Made by a program: the position numbers and the translations under genes
Notes under the pieces: generated by a model
Told to the model about the DNA's origin: nothing
The model's input: the letters and a program-made list of their open reading frames with translations, nothing else
The model's database searches: none
Origin: Paenibacillus cremeus
GTDB taxonomy: Bacteria; Bacillota; Bacilli; Paenibacillales; NBRC-103111
Length of the DNA stretch: 64,000 nucleotides
NCBI RefSeq assembly: GCF_007786445.1
Contig: NZ_VNJI01000039.1
Location: forward strand, 1 to 64,000
Direction: 5' to 3'
Part shown: one piece after another, positions 27,691 through 36,338 of the stretch
Position numbering within the stretch: position 1 is the stretch's first letter
Layout: each line of letters starts with the position of its first letter

Positions 27691-30666
27691 CTACATATCA
27701 TCCTCTTTGTAGTCGTTAACCTTTTGCATACTCTTATTGGCATACTCCTTCTGTTTGTCGGGTTTCTGCCTGTCAGATGCAGCAAGATCATCGAGTAGGT
27801 CATCAAAATGATTGATATCCGGTTTCGGTAGCTGCTCTACCACCGGCTTCACTGGATTTTTCGTCTCGTTGATGGGGGCGGGAGAAGAGCTGTTATACTG
27901 CGAGGCTGCCGTGCCCGCTCCAATAAGGTTATCATGCACTGACTTCACCAGCTCATCAATGTTATCGGGAACGGAATAGGTCTGTTTGGGAAACTCATCC
28001 TCCCGCTTCTCCTGTTGATGAATCGGACTCTCATCTTGACCGGCTGCCGCGACTGGAGCGCTGTGATCCTCTGTTATCACTGCAACGTTTTCTAGAGTTA
28101 GTTCACCTGACACGTCGTCTTCTGCCTCTAGATCCGGCCAGAAGAGTGTACCGTCGTTATCGCTAGCCTTAGCCAAGGAAACCGAATCGTCGGTATGCTT
28201 CCTTTCAGGCGGCAATGGATCATGTGGACTGGACGTTGTGGCATCACCTGCACTGCTCCCCTGAACTTGAGGGTCGACTTCTACTTTGGCTGGAACTTCT
28301 GTTTGCGCTTTGTGTGTCTCAACAGCTGCTACGACCGCCGATTCATTTCTCTGCTTCTCATCTTCGAGCTGATTGACCAAATAGGATAGTTGATGGATAT
28401 TTCCTTTGAACGATAATGGTTTGTAATTTTTGGTCGCAAACTCTATTTTTCCGATATCAACAAACCGCTTCAGAAACTTGGTTTCTGTCACAAATTTACC
28501 GTAAGCCTGCGTTGCCGGCGTAATACTACCGTCTCGCCCCACTACCTCGATGATATAATGTTTGAACGGTTGTTCCTTGATTTGTGTTGCCGTAAACCGG
28601 GGCTGCAGCTTGCGAGCCGTGTTATATCGGATCCCTCGGGATTGATTCGGCATGCTCATCGGGGTGACCGATTCGTTCATCGATTCTTCTAACACGTACT
28701 CTTCACCAAATGATTTGCTGAAGTATTCGTTGTCCTTTACCTCACCCCGGCCGAATACTGTTTTGTTTGAGGCATTGGATAAAATCGTCTCGTCATAACC
28801 GGCTTTGACGACCCTCAGCTGCCCTAAGTTCTGAAGTGCAATTTTTGTGCCTACCTTAAACGAGCGACCGAGTGTAAGCAAGCGTTGGAAGGCTTCGTTG
28901 ATGTAAAGCGGGAATTCATCCACTGTAAAGAATATCGGAATCCGCTTATACCCATTCTCCTCCGGTGGGCGGCGGAATACGGCTGATTGAAACTGACGGA
29001 TGATGAACTGGCCGAACATGAGGCTGAGTTCCTCAAGCTCCGCTAGAGCACTGTTAAACAACAGGACACCACCTTCATGGAGGAAGGTCTCCAAATCAAG
29101 GACTTCTTGCCCTTCGTTTGCCATTAGTAGCTGACTGAGCATTGCGTTCATGCTAATATCCGTTACGTATTTTTTGGCGCCACCTATAAACTTGTCCTTC
29201 TTATTTTGCACTACTTGCTTACCTGCGTGTTTATGCCCCTGCGGATACAGGACCGGAAGCTGTCCCCCTTCTTTGTCCTTAATGACGACGTAATCTAATA
29301 CGTCATTCTCAAAGTAGGAACAAACGCGATCGTAACGTTCTAGGAGGTTTTTCTCTTCCTGTGTAATCGCAGGGTTTTCCATATTACGTTCAATCCACTT
29401 CCGCACATCTGCTGTCATATCTGCAAGGAAGCGGGGTTCGGTATACATCCGTTGGAGATGGGTAATGAAGTTGAACATATTGCCATGGCGGATTTTCCCG
29501 AGCATAACATATGCAGCTGCCGTTTCACCTTGCTGATCCTTGAAAAATTGATCCTGGTCTCCAGTTAGAGCATCGAGGACCCCGCGCCAGGTTTCTGCTG
29601 CTACCTCAAGTGGTCCGGCCACTGGATTGAACCGTATGGATTTCACCAAGTTTGTAGGGTCAACCACTTTAATCTTAATTTGAGGAATACCAAGCTTCTG
29701 AGCTAGTTTCTCCACGTCCCGAATTAGATCGGATTTAGGTTCTAGAACAATGATCCCCATTTTGTGCCCGCGGGCAATGCGAATCAAATCCTGAACAATC
29801 CGAATGAGAATCGCGGTACTCGTTTTCCCGCTCCCCGTCGCCCCTACGATGAGTTCGTGAAGGTAGCGGGAGTCTTCTGACAACACGATCGGTTTATTGG
29901 TCGCCTTCTCCCACCCGACCACGACATCACACCTCTTGTTCCGGAGTGAAAACGATTGATCCGATAGGAAGGAAAACTCCCACTTATAGAAACGCTTCCT
30001 AAAATCTTCGTTCTTGTAGAATTCCCTCGCGATATAGAATGCGACAATGAGGCAAAGGATCACAGGAAGAGCCATCAGGTAATTAATAAAGCCTTCCATG
30101 TTTGTGATCTTTAGATATGGCTTGTTCTCCACTCGTATACTTGAAAAGTATTCGTAGGTAAAGGTGTGGATGTACCATGCAAATAAGCCGCAGTACATGA
30201 GCGACATCTGTACGTATGTGATTAACAAGGTGTTCTTGCGGCCCTGCTCCGACGTGTAGGAAAGGATCGTCTTGTGCTTACGTTGGATGGGCTGTGTGAC
30301 GGTGGAGTAACACCATGCCAGGTAGCAGATGAAGATACAGCACAGCCACAGGAGCGGGCGTTGGTCAAGAGGCATGTAGAAGACAGCAAGTAGCTTTGCT
30401 ATCCAACTCATGTGTTCCGGTAGTAAGCGCGCTAAGGCCTCGGGACCATTTGCTGCCTGATTGAATTGCTTGATGAACAGCATCGCTGAAGACAGGGCGA
30501 CAGCGGTATTGAAAAGAATGAACAGGGTGGCCAATCCCGTGTGAAAGTAGAGTCGGTATACCTCCATCATCCGTTCCCGTGTGTCTATCCATACTTTTTG
30601 TCCGTATGCCGGGAGCAATCCCATTCCAAACTGATGTTCCTCAGTCATGTAGACTTCCTTAGACAA
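27691..30666 (-). CDS. VirD4/TraG-like type IV coupling protein
   Basis: 991 residues. Four predicted membrane segments lie in the first ~215 residues. The TraG/VirD4 ATPase follows, with Walker A GATGSGKTS (~275-283) and, further on, Walker B IPIFFTVDEF. The core contains the usual inserted all-alpha part and the 'GRSFKVGTKIALQNLGQL' sensor-like strand. The last ~200 residues are acidic and low-complexity, as often seen in partner-binding tails. Coupling proteins bring relaxosome DNA to a transfer channel. The start is TTG 30664-30666 with AAAGGAG 10 nt ahead; ATG six codons later is an alternative. It is the only clear conjugation protein in the window: no relaxase or VirB4 is seen. It could also couple to the Tad-like machine encoded on the other strand. 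Confidence 0.85.
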   Translation of the reverse strand: MSKEVYMTEEHQFGMGLLPAYGQKVWIDTRERMMEVYRLYFHTGLATLFILFNTAVALSSAMLFIKQFNQAANGPEALARLLPEHMSWIAKLLAVFYMPLDQRPLLWLCCIFICYLAWCYSTVTQPIQRKHKTILSYTSEQGRKNTLLITYVQMSLMYCGLFAWYIHTFTYEYFSSIRVENKPYLKITNMEGFINYLMALPVILCLIVAFYIAREFYKNEDFRKRFYKWEFSFLSDQSFSLRNKRCDVVVGWEKATNKPIVLSEDSRYLHELIVGATGSGKTSTAILIRIVQDLIRIARGHKMGIIVLEPKSDLIRDVEKLAQKLGIPQIKIKVVDPTNLVKSIRFNPVAGPLEVAAETWRGVLDALTGDQDQFFKDQQGETAAAYVMLGKIRHGNMFNFITHLQRMYTEPRFLADMTADVRKWIERNMENPAITQEEKNLLERYDRVCSYFENDVLDYVVIKDKEGGQLPVLYPQGHKHAGKQVVQNKKDKFIGGAKKYVTDISMNAMLSQLLMANEGQEVLDLETFLHEGGVLLFNSALAELEELSLMFGQFIIRQFQSAVFRRPPEENGYKRIPIFFTVDEFPLYINEAFQRLLTLGRSFKVGTKIALQNLGQLRVVKAGYDETILSNASNKTVFGRGEVKDNEYFSKSFGEEYVLEESMNESVTPMSMPNQSRGIRYNTARKLQPRFTATQIKEQPFKHYIIEVVGRDGSITPATQAYGKFVTETKFLKRFVDIGKIEFATKNYKPLSFKGNIHQLSYLVNQLEDEKQRNESAVVAAVETHKAQTEVPAKVEVDPQVQGSSAGDATTSSPHDPLPPERKHTDDSVSLAKASDNDGTLFWPDLEAEDDVSGELTLENVAVITEDHSAPVAAAGQDESPIHQQEKREDEFPKQTYSVPDNIDELVKSVHDNLIGAGTAASQYNSSSPAPINETKNPVKPVVEQLPKPDINHFDDLLDDLAASDRQKPDKQKEYANKSMQKVNDYKEDDM

Positions 30667-30707
30667 TATGATTCAACTCCTTTGATATCCCCTCTTCTCA
30701 GCCAAAA

Positions 30708-30836
30708 TTAGACGAATAGATGGCCGCTGCTTATGACTGGCGATAGCGGGTCGCAGCACATACAATTTCGTTCCTCGGCTCCGATGCCGGACCGAACAAC
30801 CGGCAGAAGGACGAATAGCTTAAGCCGTCTCATCAT
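30708..30836 (-). CDS. Possible 42-residue leader-encoded small protein
   Basis: ATG 30834-30836 with AGGAGGGA about 10 nt ahead. The product starts MMRRLKLFVLLPVV (signal-like) and has three cysteines (CMCC). It lies between the leader terminator and the coupling-protein gene, 41 bp before that start codon. No family match is known to me. Confidence 0.4.
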   Translation of the reverse strand: MMRRLKLFVLLPVVRSGIGAEERNCMCCDPLSPVISSGHLFV

Positions 30837-30869
30837 AACGATGAAATCCCTCCTCTCCGTTCCAGAAGC

Positions 30870-30913
30870 AAAAAAAAGTACCTACTCAGGCCGTTAAGCC
30901 CAAGTAAGTACTT
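30870..30913 (-). terminator. Leader terminator before the coupling-protein gene
   Basis: Minus strand: AAGTACTTACT, loop with GGGC..GGCC, AGTAGGTACTT (one G-U pair), then TTTTTT and GCTTCTGG. It lies about 31 nt after the start site expected from the promoter at 30951-30979. Confidence 0.75.
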
Positions 30914-30950
30914 CTTACTCGCATGAATTAAATGAAATTGTATTAGTCCA

Positions 30951-30979
30951 ATTATAACGGATAACCCTTGAGGCAACAA
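30951..30979 (-). promoter_or_regulatory. Promoter of the coupling-protein transcript
   Basis: Minus strand: TTGTTG (30979-30974), 17-bp spacer, TATAAT (30956-30951). Confidence 0.55.
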
Positions 30980-31079
30980 CCACTAGCAAAAGTGTTTACT
31001 TGCTGCATATAGGGCCTTACAAAAATGCTGAGATCGCATTGTTGCTTTAAACTAAAGGTACTAAAGGAAAGGAGTTGAG

Positions 31080-31148
31080 ATGAAGATGATGTTCATTCTC
31101 GTAGTTGCATTTATTATTGGCTTTATGTCGGCCGCAAGCGATAACTAA
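31080..31148 (+). CDS. 22-residue single-pass membrane peptide
   Basis: ATG 31080-31082, preceded by AAAGGAAAGGAG with a 5-nt spacer. The product is one hydrophobic segment (FILVVAFIIGFM) with a short charged tail ending SDN. The excellent ribosome site argues for real translation. The function is unknown; small plasmid membrane peptides can be toxins or assembly factors. Confidence 0.5.
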   Translation: MKMMFILVVAFIIGFMSAASDN

Positions 31149-31430
31149 ACCAATGGGCAAACCTATGGAGTGCAACATGCAGCGCCTCTCCTCTCTCGTT
31201 TCTCAGCTGCGTATTGAATATTTACCGTGCGCCCGCACCACATTCCTTTATATCGCAGTTGACGAACCATTTCACCCCAGGACGTATCTGTGCTTCGCTA
31301 GTTTTTCGTTTTTTAGAAAGCTAGTAATGGCTAAGTCGATTGTCATAATTGAGGTGAGTTCTTCAAGGGTGGCTGGATATCCGTTGACGTTCTAATAACC
31401 AAGGGATGCTTCAGCCAGTGAAGAAATAAA
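31149..31430. other. Gap without a recognised gene
   Basis: About 280 bp. A 96-codon frame at 31105-31395 overlaps the 22-residue peptide, lacks a ribosome site and looks spurious. Confidence 0.4.
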
Positions 31431-31436
31431 AACAGC

Positions 31437-31532
31437 AGCTCCACCTAATGGCAACGGTTTTCCCGCTTCCCCGATGAAACTGCCGAACGAAATAAACCTG
31501 GGCCCAGCCTTCTGAACATCGTTAGGTGGACT
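31437..31532. other. Structured element closed by a 9-bp inverted repeat
   Basis: TCCACCTAA (31440-31448) pairs with TTAGGTGGA (31522-31530), with AG and CT just outside also matching. The ~75-nt interior is GC-rich compared with its surroundings. It could be a structured RNA or a small MITE-like insertion. No known riboswitch motif was recognised. Confidence 0.3.
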
Positions 31533-31629
31533 AAAGGTGGATATTAGCGACAAGGACGCAATCTAAATCAGTGCAAGCCCATTTGTGCGAGAGGTAGGTG
31601 ATAACAATCCTCCGTACATTTGGATTGCA

Positions 31630-31749
31630 CTATTTTTTTAACGTCAATCCAAGAAATTTGATCCCCATTTGTTTCTGCGCCTTGTATCCCATTCGAATTA
31701 GTTTTTGCGCCTGTTCCTTGGTGATGAATTCCTTTTTTTCAGTAGCCAT
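31630..31749 (-). CDS. 39-residue basic small protein
   Basis: ATG 31747-31749 with GGGGGAGG 4 nt ahead. The product is Lys-rich (MATEKKEFITKEQAQKLI...GYKAQKQMGIKFLGL..KK), probably a small helical cytosolic protein. An inverted repeat, CAATCC/GGATTG (31603-31626), follows its stop and may end the transcript. Function unknown. Confidence 0.55.
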   Translation of the reverse strand: MATEKKEFITKEQAQKLIRMGYKAQKQMGIKFLGLTLKK

Positions 31750-31864
31750 ATATCCTCCCCCGCTTCAGATCTTTTTATTCAGTATGTCCGAAAAAAAGTT
31801 TTCTAAACGAGGCATGTCCCCTCCCCCCTGCTCATAAAGTGGTATTAAAGAAAGCCAAACGGAA

Positions 31865-31900
31865 AAATGGACAAATGACCTTAAGCTAAAGGGGTCACTT
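31865..31900 (+). repeat. Dispersed repeat, copy 1
   Basis: AATGGACAAATGACC-TTA-AGCTAAAGGGG. Related copies lie on the minus strand at 33221-33258 and on the plus strand at 61449-61490. This copy is about 35 bp before the start of the 31934 gene. Confidence 0.5.
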
Positions 31901-31933
31901 GGTTCCATCCGAAGCTAGGGGAGATGATTGTGT

Positions 31934-32452
31934 ATGGGTTTGAATCCAATATTTAATTCAAATTTGCAAAAGAAATCGTCGGTGCCGAAGACACACGCCG
32001 GCTCTTCGGTTCCCCCGCTGATCGGCAATCCGCCAATGCTTCCACGACTTCAGGAGCCGATCGTACACGGAAGTTCAACTGCATTCCCACAAGATAAGGC
32101 GGCCAAGAAATCGCGGCAAGTGCGTTCAGATAAAAAGGACGATATCAAATTCCCGGTTACAGATGCCATGCTAGAAGCCCTAACCCGGAGCTACCGGATC
32201 TATAAGAAAAGGCATCGCGGCGAATTGTTTGAAACCGGATACCATACCCTGCTACTGGAGAAGGCCTTAATGAAGGATGTCAGCATGTTCCCTGAGGTTC
32301 CGTATCAGGACACGAAGATGTACAAGCATGTGAATCTTGTTCAATTCTACAGTGACAAGGTATTTGAGCTCGCTCTTAAATGGAAGTGCTCCCAGCGCAA
32401 AGCCATTTTTCGGATTATGTACACTCTTGTAGAGAGGAATGAACTTCTTTGA
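31934..32452 (+). CDS. Unrecognised 172-residue protein
   Basis: ATG 31934-31936 with GGGGAG 10 nt ahead. The first ~70 residues are a disordered Ser/Pro/Lys-rich tail. The rest is predicted helical and basic (TDAMLEALTRSYRIYKKRHRGELFETGYHTLLLEKAL...VFELALKWKCSQRKAIFRIMYTLVERNELL). It ends in a TTGA overlap with the next gene, so the two are coupled. The helical C-terminus would suit a DNA-binding accessory protein, but I see no diagnostic motif. Confidence 0.6.
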   Translation: MGLNPIFNSNLQKKSSVPKTHAGSSVPPLIGNPPMLPRLQEPIVHGSSTAFPQDKAAKKSRQVRSDKKDDIKFPVTDAMLEALTRSYRIYKKRHRGELFETGYHTLLLEKALMKDVSMFPEVPYQDTKMYKHVNLVQFYSDKVFELALKWKCSQRKAIFRIMYTLVERNELL

Positions 32453-33087
32453 GACCTCTAAGCAAACTGAATTTGATCCAAGATCGGCTGACTGAACTGT
32501 TTTCGCCAAAACCCCAACAACCTACCTTCTTCTCTCGTAACAAACGCAAGCCAGAAACGGTACAACTACGGATTCGTGGTACTAAAGATGAATTTTACCG
32601 CGCGGATGTGCTGGTAGATGATCTGTGCGAGGTGGCTGGTGAGTTTGTGGCCCCGTTTGGCATTGACACGATTATTGCCCTGCTGTATAAGCAGTTTCTG
32701 CAGCATATTGTGGAGGGCCAGGTGAAAGGCAAACCGCTGGATTTGTACAAACTGGCTCAGGATCTTCAAGCGGCCCATACGGCCTACCGGGGGCACACTA
32801 TCACGACGCAGGAGCTCCGCCAGCAATCTGAGAATCACTGGTCATTACAGGAGCGTACCCAAAAGGCTGCAGCGCGACCCAAATACTACGAAATGCAGAT
32901 TACACTGAATCGCAGAGATGCTTTTCGCGGCGAGGTCGCCTTAGAGGATATGCAGCACATAGACCCTTCGTTTCACATGACGTTGGAGCAGCTCTTATCG
33001 CTTCTCTTCGCTCAGTTTATGGGTATGGTTCGCACCAACCAAAAGGTCGTGCTCGATGAGCTGATCGCATCGTTGAGCGAGGAATAA
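32449..33087 (+). CDS. Unrecognised protein with an internal domain duplication
   Basis: 212 residues, starting at a TTG that overlaps the preceding stop (TTGA). Two ~65-residue blocks resemble each other. Block 1 (~37-105) has VQLRIRGTKDEFYRADVLVDDL...IDTIIALLYKQFLQHI....LDLYKLAQDL; block 2 (~145-210) has YEMQITLNRRDAFRGEVALEDM...LEQLLSLLFAQFMGMV....VLDELIASL. The pattern is a beta-strand pair followed by helices. It has no family I know. The coupled pair 31934/32449 lies close to the coupling-protein gene and may serve transfer or replication. Confidence 0.65.
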   Translation: MRPLSKLNLIQDRLTELFSPKPQQPTFFSRNKRKPETVQLRIRGTKDEFYRADVLVDDLCEVAGEFVAPFGIDTIIALLYKQFLQHIVEGQVKGKPLDLYKLAQDLQAAHTAYRGHTITTQELRQQSENHWSLQERTQKAAARPKYYEMQITLNRRDAFRGEVALEDMQHIDPSFHMTLEQLLSLLFAQFMGMVRTNQKVVLDELIASLSEE

Positions 33088-33220
33088 ATGCCAGAAGGAC
33101 CACCGATGTCGGCAGCCTCATCTTTTTGCCCTAGCTATATTAGTCGGATTTATTCTCCAACACCCGAATCGATTCCAGCTGTTCAGCGGTCCCTCTCTCC
33201 CCCTATTGAAGTTTGAGGCC

Positions 33221-33258
33221 CTTTAGCCTCCCTTAGCTCAGGGCCACTTGTCCATTTG
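33221..33258 (-). repeat. Dispersed repeat, copy 2
   Basis: Minus strand: AAATGGACAAGTGGCCC-TG-AGCTAAGGGAGG-CTAAAGG. Same core as 31865 and 61449. Confidence 0.5.
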
Positions 33259-33265
33259 ATCATTT

Positions 33266-33304
33266 GACGGAGCTAAGAAAAATCTTAGCTCCGTCTTTGT
33301 ATTT
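33266..33304 (+). terminator. Terminator of the 31934-32449 gene pair
   Basis: GACGGAGCTAAGA-AAAA-TCTTAGCTCCGTC followed by TTTGTATTT on the plus strand. It may also lie at the 3' end of the convergent gene at 33303. Confidence 0.7.
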
Positions 33305-34727
33305 AAGCATTTTGGTGTAATCCGTAGGTAAGTGGATTAATGCCGTTTATGAGCTTGAGTGATTCATCATACCACGTTCCTAGTTCCGTTCCGTACCATA
33401 ATGTCCTAGAGAGGAAAGATCGCTCCTCGTCTGAACAATTATGAATCTGTTTCGGTACCCCAACCGGTGTACCGTCCTTGAAGTAAAAGACCGGAATAAT
33501 CTCCTTTACTTTCTTCAACTCATCTGGCAATAGTGACCTCTTCCTCATAAAGTCTAGTGCACGGCAAATCCCTTGTGTTTCATATCCGTCAAACTTATTG
33601 AACAAATATAGCTGAACCCTATTGGGAGTATTCTCTGTGATCACAAATTGTGGGGCCCACCCAAGCACGTCTTGGCAAGCCAGCTGAAGTGACGTGAATA
33701 GGTCCTGATCCTGTTCGGAATTTCTTACTGCGCCCATATGTACTGCCCCTAAAAACCCCATCTCCGGCTTAGCCAGTCCTACTACCCGCTGTTTGACCTT
33801 AATGAACATTGCATTCCTCTCCGTAAAGGAACAAATGCTCTGGAATAGATTATCGGCATTGCAAAGAAGCAAGTTTATGAATGGACTGTAGTTCATTAAG
33901 TTTGTTTGATAAGCGTTGAACATGGAGTTCCACCTTCTACTGATCTTCGTTGTCGCAACGGTGAACACCAGAATAATTGGCGGCCGTGCAATTTCATTTG
34001 TAGTTGGTGACATTAAAAAGCCCCTGTAGTTTTCGAATTTTTGCGATAGGTGTTCCGATGATTCCGTAGCACGGTCAATTTCGATCCACGCATGGAAACC
34101 TGGCATCGGATTCTTTTTCTCATGGCGAAATCCATGAATCTTCATTTCGCCATCTGGCCTAAATTTTATGGAGCTACCATTTTCATGAGCATACGTGCGA
34201 GCTGCGTATACGTTGTCGGCGTAGTCGATCACATTCATGAACGGAAACTGAGAACTTAAAAATTGCATCCTAATACAGAAGTTAACAGAATCCAAATGAT
34301 GCTCTATCCGTTTCGGAAAATCAAAGAAGTCTATTGAGAGATCGCCGAAATCGTCACTCCACCCTGAACCTATATGTTGAGGCTCAATGTCTAGCTTGTC
34401 CTTTACAAGGTTAAACTTCTCGATGTCTAAAGTGAATACCAATAAAGCAGACCTGCCGCTTATCTTATAAGGAAGCGAGCGAATGAACTTCGACTTCTCA
34501 AGTCCAATAAGTTCTCTGCGGACTCTAGAATATTTTGACTCATAATTCTTTCTCCAAACCAGCGCTTCAGACTTTCTAGGGTTAATCGGAAATGAGTCTG
34601 TGACCAAATCTGGATAAATGAGAAACAGTAGTTGCTCCGTCGTTAGAAGCCGAAACTTGTATAAGTTACGTAGAGCCACCTGTTCTATATTGTTGAGTTC
34701 GAAACTACCGTCTAAAAAATAACGCAT
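33303..34727 (-). CDS. Replication-relaxation family protein
   Basis: 474 residues from ATG 34725-34727 (GGGGGGA 6 nt ahead). The N-terminus is a winged helix (VALRNLYKFRLLTTEQLLFLIYP...YSRVRRELIGLEKSKFI). The middle to C-terminal part shows the Replic_Relax nuclease-like core (IKFRPDGEMKI...PGFHAWIEIDRATESSEHLSQKFENYRGFL...PPIILVFTVAT): a 'RPDG' loop, an E-x-D strand and a K-x-x-x-Y helix. These proteins accompany plasmid and ICE mobilisation or replication genes, but their reaction is not settled. It is a distant paralogue of the 8079-9233 product. Confidence 0.75.
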   Translation of the reverse strand: MRYFLDGSFELNNIEQVALRNLYKFRLLTTEQLLFLIYPDLVTDSFPINPRKSEALVWRKNYESKYSRVRRELIGLEKSKFIRSLPYKISGRSALLVFTLDIEKFNLVKDKLDIEPQHIGSGWSDDFGDLSIDFFDFPKRIEHHLDSVNFCIRMQFLSSQFPFMNVIDYADNVYAARTYAHENGSSIKFRPDGEMKIHGFRHEKKNPMPGFHAWIEIDRATESSEHLSQKFENYRGFLMSPTTNEIARPPIILVFTVATTKISRRWNSMFNAYQTNLMNYSPFINLLLCNADNLFQSICSFTERNAMFIKVKQRVVGLAKPEMGFLGAVHMGAVRNSEQDQDLFTSLQLACQDVLGWAPQFVITENTPNRVQLYLFNKFDGYETQGICRALDFMRKRSLLPDELKKVKEIIPVFYFKDGTPVGVPKQIHNCSDEERSFLSRTLWYGTELGTWYDESLKLINGINPLTYGLHQNA

Positions 34728-34742
34728 GTTCAATCCCCCCAT

Positions 34743-35700
34743 TATTAAGTCCTTTAGCGAATAAACTAACTCGGCTTTGGAGTCAATCGTTTAGTTGTCG
34801 GATCTATTGTCATTTACATTAGCATGCGAAATCTCTTGATGTATATGGGCGTAATGCTCCCATTTTAGTTTCACAATTGAAGTGACAATGAGATTGACAA
34901 TAGTGATGAATAAGTTGTAACTCAAATTGTCAAAGTATTTGTACCGTCAATTGGTATATTAAAAGTAAAAGTAGTTGGTATATTGGTTGAATATAATATT
35001 GTATCGGCGATTGATCTTCTTTTTTGGCGAAGGAAAGATACCAGAGTTTTTGAACAGACTGAAGCTAAGGACCACTCTCCTCTCACCCACGATGTCAGGG
35101 GACTAAAGATTGTGACAAGGATGGATGGTGTGAAGCTCAGTCGTTCTAATTTATTTAATTAAATAGTTATAGTTACATGTGACTCATATGTCATTAGTGA
35201 TTAACTGAAGCCCATGCATATGATGAACCATATAATGATTGTGATGAATACCTTTAATTCAGTGTAGTCATAATTAGTGTTCTAGTGGCTCTTGATTGAT
35301 ATCAATAGGTCAATAGGTTATGGCGAAAAAAGCGATTACCCCCCTTCTCTACAATCACGTACAATTTTGGCAGTACTGTTCACTTTATGTGTGCCCTTCG
35401 AAAACAGCTAATCTTGGGATTAAAGCAGCATTCAAGATCTTGCCCCCTCTCAGTAGCACTTGTAGCAAATGCAGCACCTTAATTGCGAAGATATCGTCAC
35501 GGTACGTAATGATTGGGAAATAGGATAACGGGGCTTGTTAATTTCGACCGGAAAGGAATCGTGGCCGGTTGCTTGTTGAGGGGCTTGGTGTACGAGAACA
35601 AGCAGGGATAGAAGGTCGATAACCGATTTTTTCTGACATCTTGGATACCGACGTATGGGGGAATTCTTGTACTGGACGAGGCCCGAAGCATTTCTTAGAA
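34743..35700. other. AT-rich intergenic region upstream of tubC
   Basis: About 960 bp with no convincing gene. It contains several TGACAATGA/ATTGTCA-like words (for example 34880-34930) and ACATGTGACTCATATGTC near 35172, related to the 38640-39190 motif array. It may be part of the replication or partition region. Frames at 35320-35523 and 35497-35691 look spurious. Confidence 0.4.
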
Positions 35701-35708
35701 ATAGTTTA

Positions 35709-35831
35709 TTGCTTCAATAAATGCATCAATTAATGCATCAATAAGAGCTTATTGCTTCAATAATTGATGCAATATATTATTCTATTGCATCAATAGGTAA
35801 GCCGTAACATAGGAAACTATTGCCGCAATAG
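35709..35831. repeat. tubC-type iterons (partition centromere)
   Basis: At least six copies of a TTGCATCAATA-type 11-12-mer, in both orientations: 35709 TTGCTTCAATA, 35721 ATGCATCAAT, 35733 ATGCATCAATAA, 35752 TTGCTTCAATAA, 35763 ATTGATGCAATA and 35783 TATTGCATCAATAG, with TATTGCCGCAATAG at 35819. More run to about 35980. Iterons directly before tubR are the expected TubR-binding centromere. Confidence 0.85.
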
Positions 35832-35983
35832 AATAAATGCCGGGAATTAGCGGCTTTTAACCCTAGTTATAAATAAATGCAGCTAAAAAACACTTGCAGA
35901 AAAATTATCCAGTAGAGTATGATTTAAATATTGATGCAATAATTGAATTGATTCGATGCAATAATTGCTTCAATTCTCAGTTG

Positions 35984-36325
35984 ATGTCAGTCCGGAAGGC
36001 GGTGGTACATATTTTATCACGTGAGCAGATACTTTCAATCCTCAATAAAAACCTTGGTAACGGTTTGTGGGCACTATTAGTTCTAAAAAAGGAGAATCGG
36101 GCCTTAAACAAAGAATTACTTGGTGATATTGTGAATCAACATTATGATAAGCAAAAAGGTGTAAAGCTTCTAGGATCGAGGCACATGCTTGATGAGATGG
36201 CTGCTCGACTAGAAGGAGCTGGTTTAGTCGAGGTTTCGGAGGTTGGACGGGCCAGATTGTACAAGCTTTCAGACTTGGGAGAAGAGCTTATAGACTTCAT
36301 TCAAGTACAAAAATCAAAAAATTGA
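35984..36325 (+). CDS. tubR: TubR, centromere-binding winged-helix protein
   Basis: 113 residues from ATG 35984-35986. The frame stays open back to a TTG at 35894, but that extra stretch just translates iteron DNA (IDAIIELI-like), and 113 residues suits TubR length. The fold pattern is a winged helix: a helix pair MSVRKAVVHIL...LGNGLWALLVLKKENRALNKELLG, a recognition helix, and a wing ending GLVEVSEVGRARLYKLSDLG. It lies between tubC iterons and tubZ, 13 bp before the tubZ start, the standard order of type III partition systems. TubR binds the iterons and links the DNA to TubZ filaments. The exact start is uncertain. Confidence 0.75.
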   Translation: MSVRKAVVHILSREQILSILNKNLGNGLWALLVLKKENRALNKELLGDIVNQHYDKQKGVKLLGSRHMLDEMAARLEGAGLVEVSEVGRARLYKLSDLGEELIDFIQVQKSKN

Positions 36326-36338
36326 GTAGAGGTGCCAA

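Noticed and set aside
31437..31560. Possible cyclic-di-GMP or other known riboswitch
   Set aside because: The conserved core words of the GEMM class and other common riboswitches are absent. Kept only as an unassigned structured element.
31598..31837. 79-codon rightward frame
   Set aside because: Shadow of the 39-residue leftward gene, which has a far better ribosome site.
35320..35523. 67-codon rightward frame starting MAKKAITPLL
   Set aside because: No ribosome site, Cys-rich random composition, and it lies in AT-rich regulatory DNA upstream of tubC.
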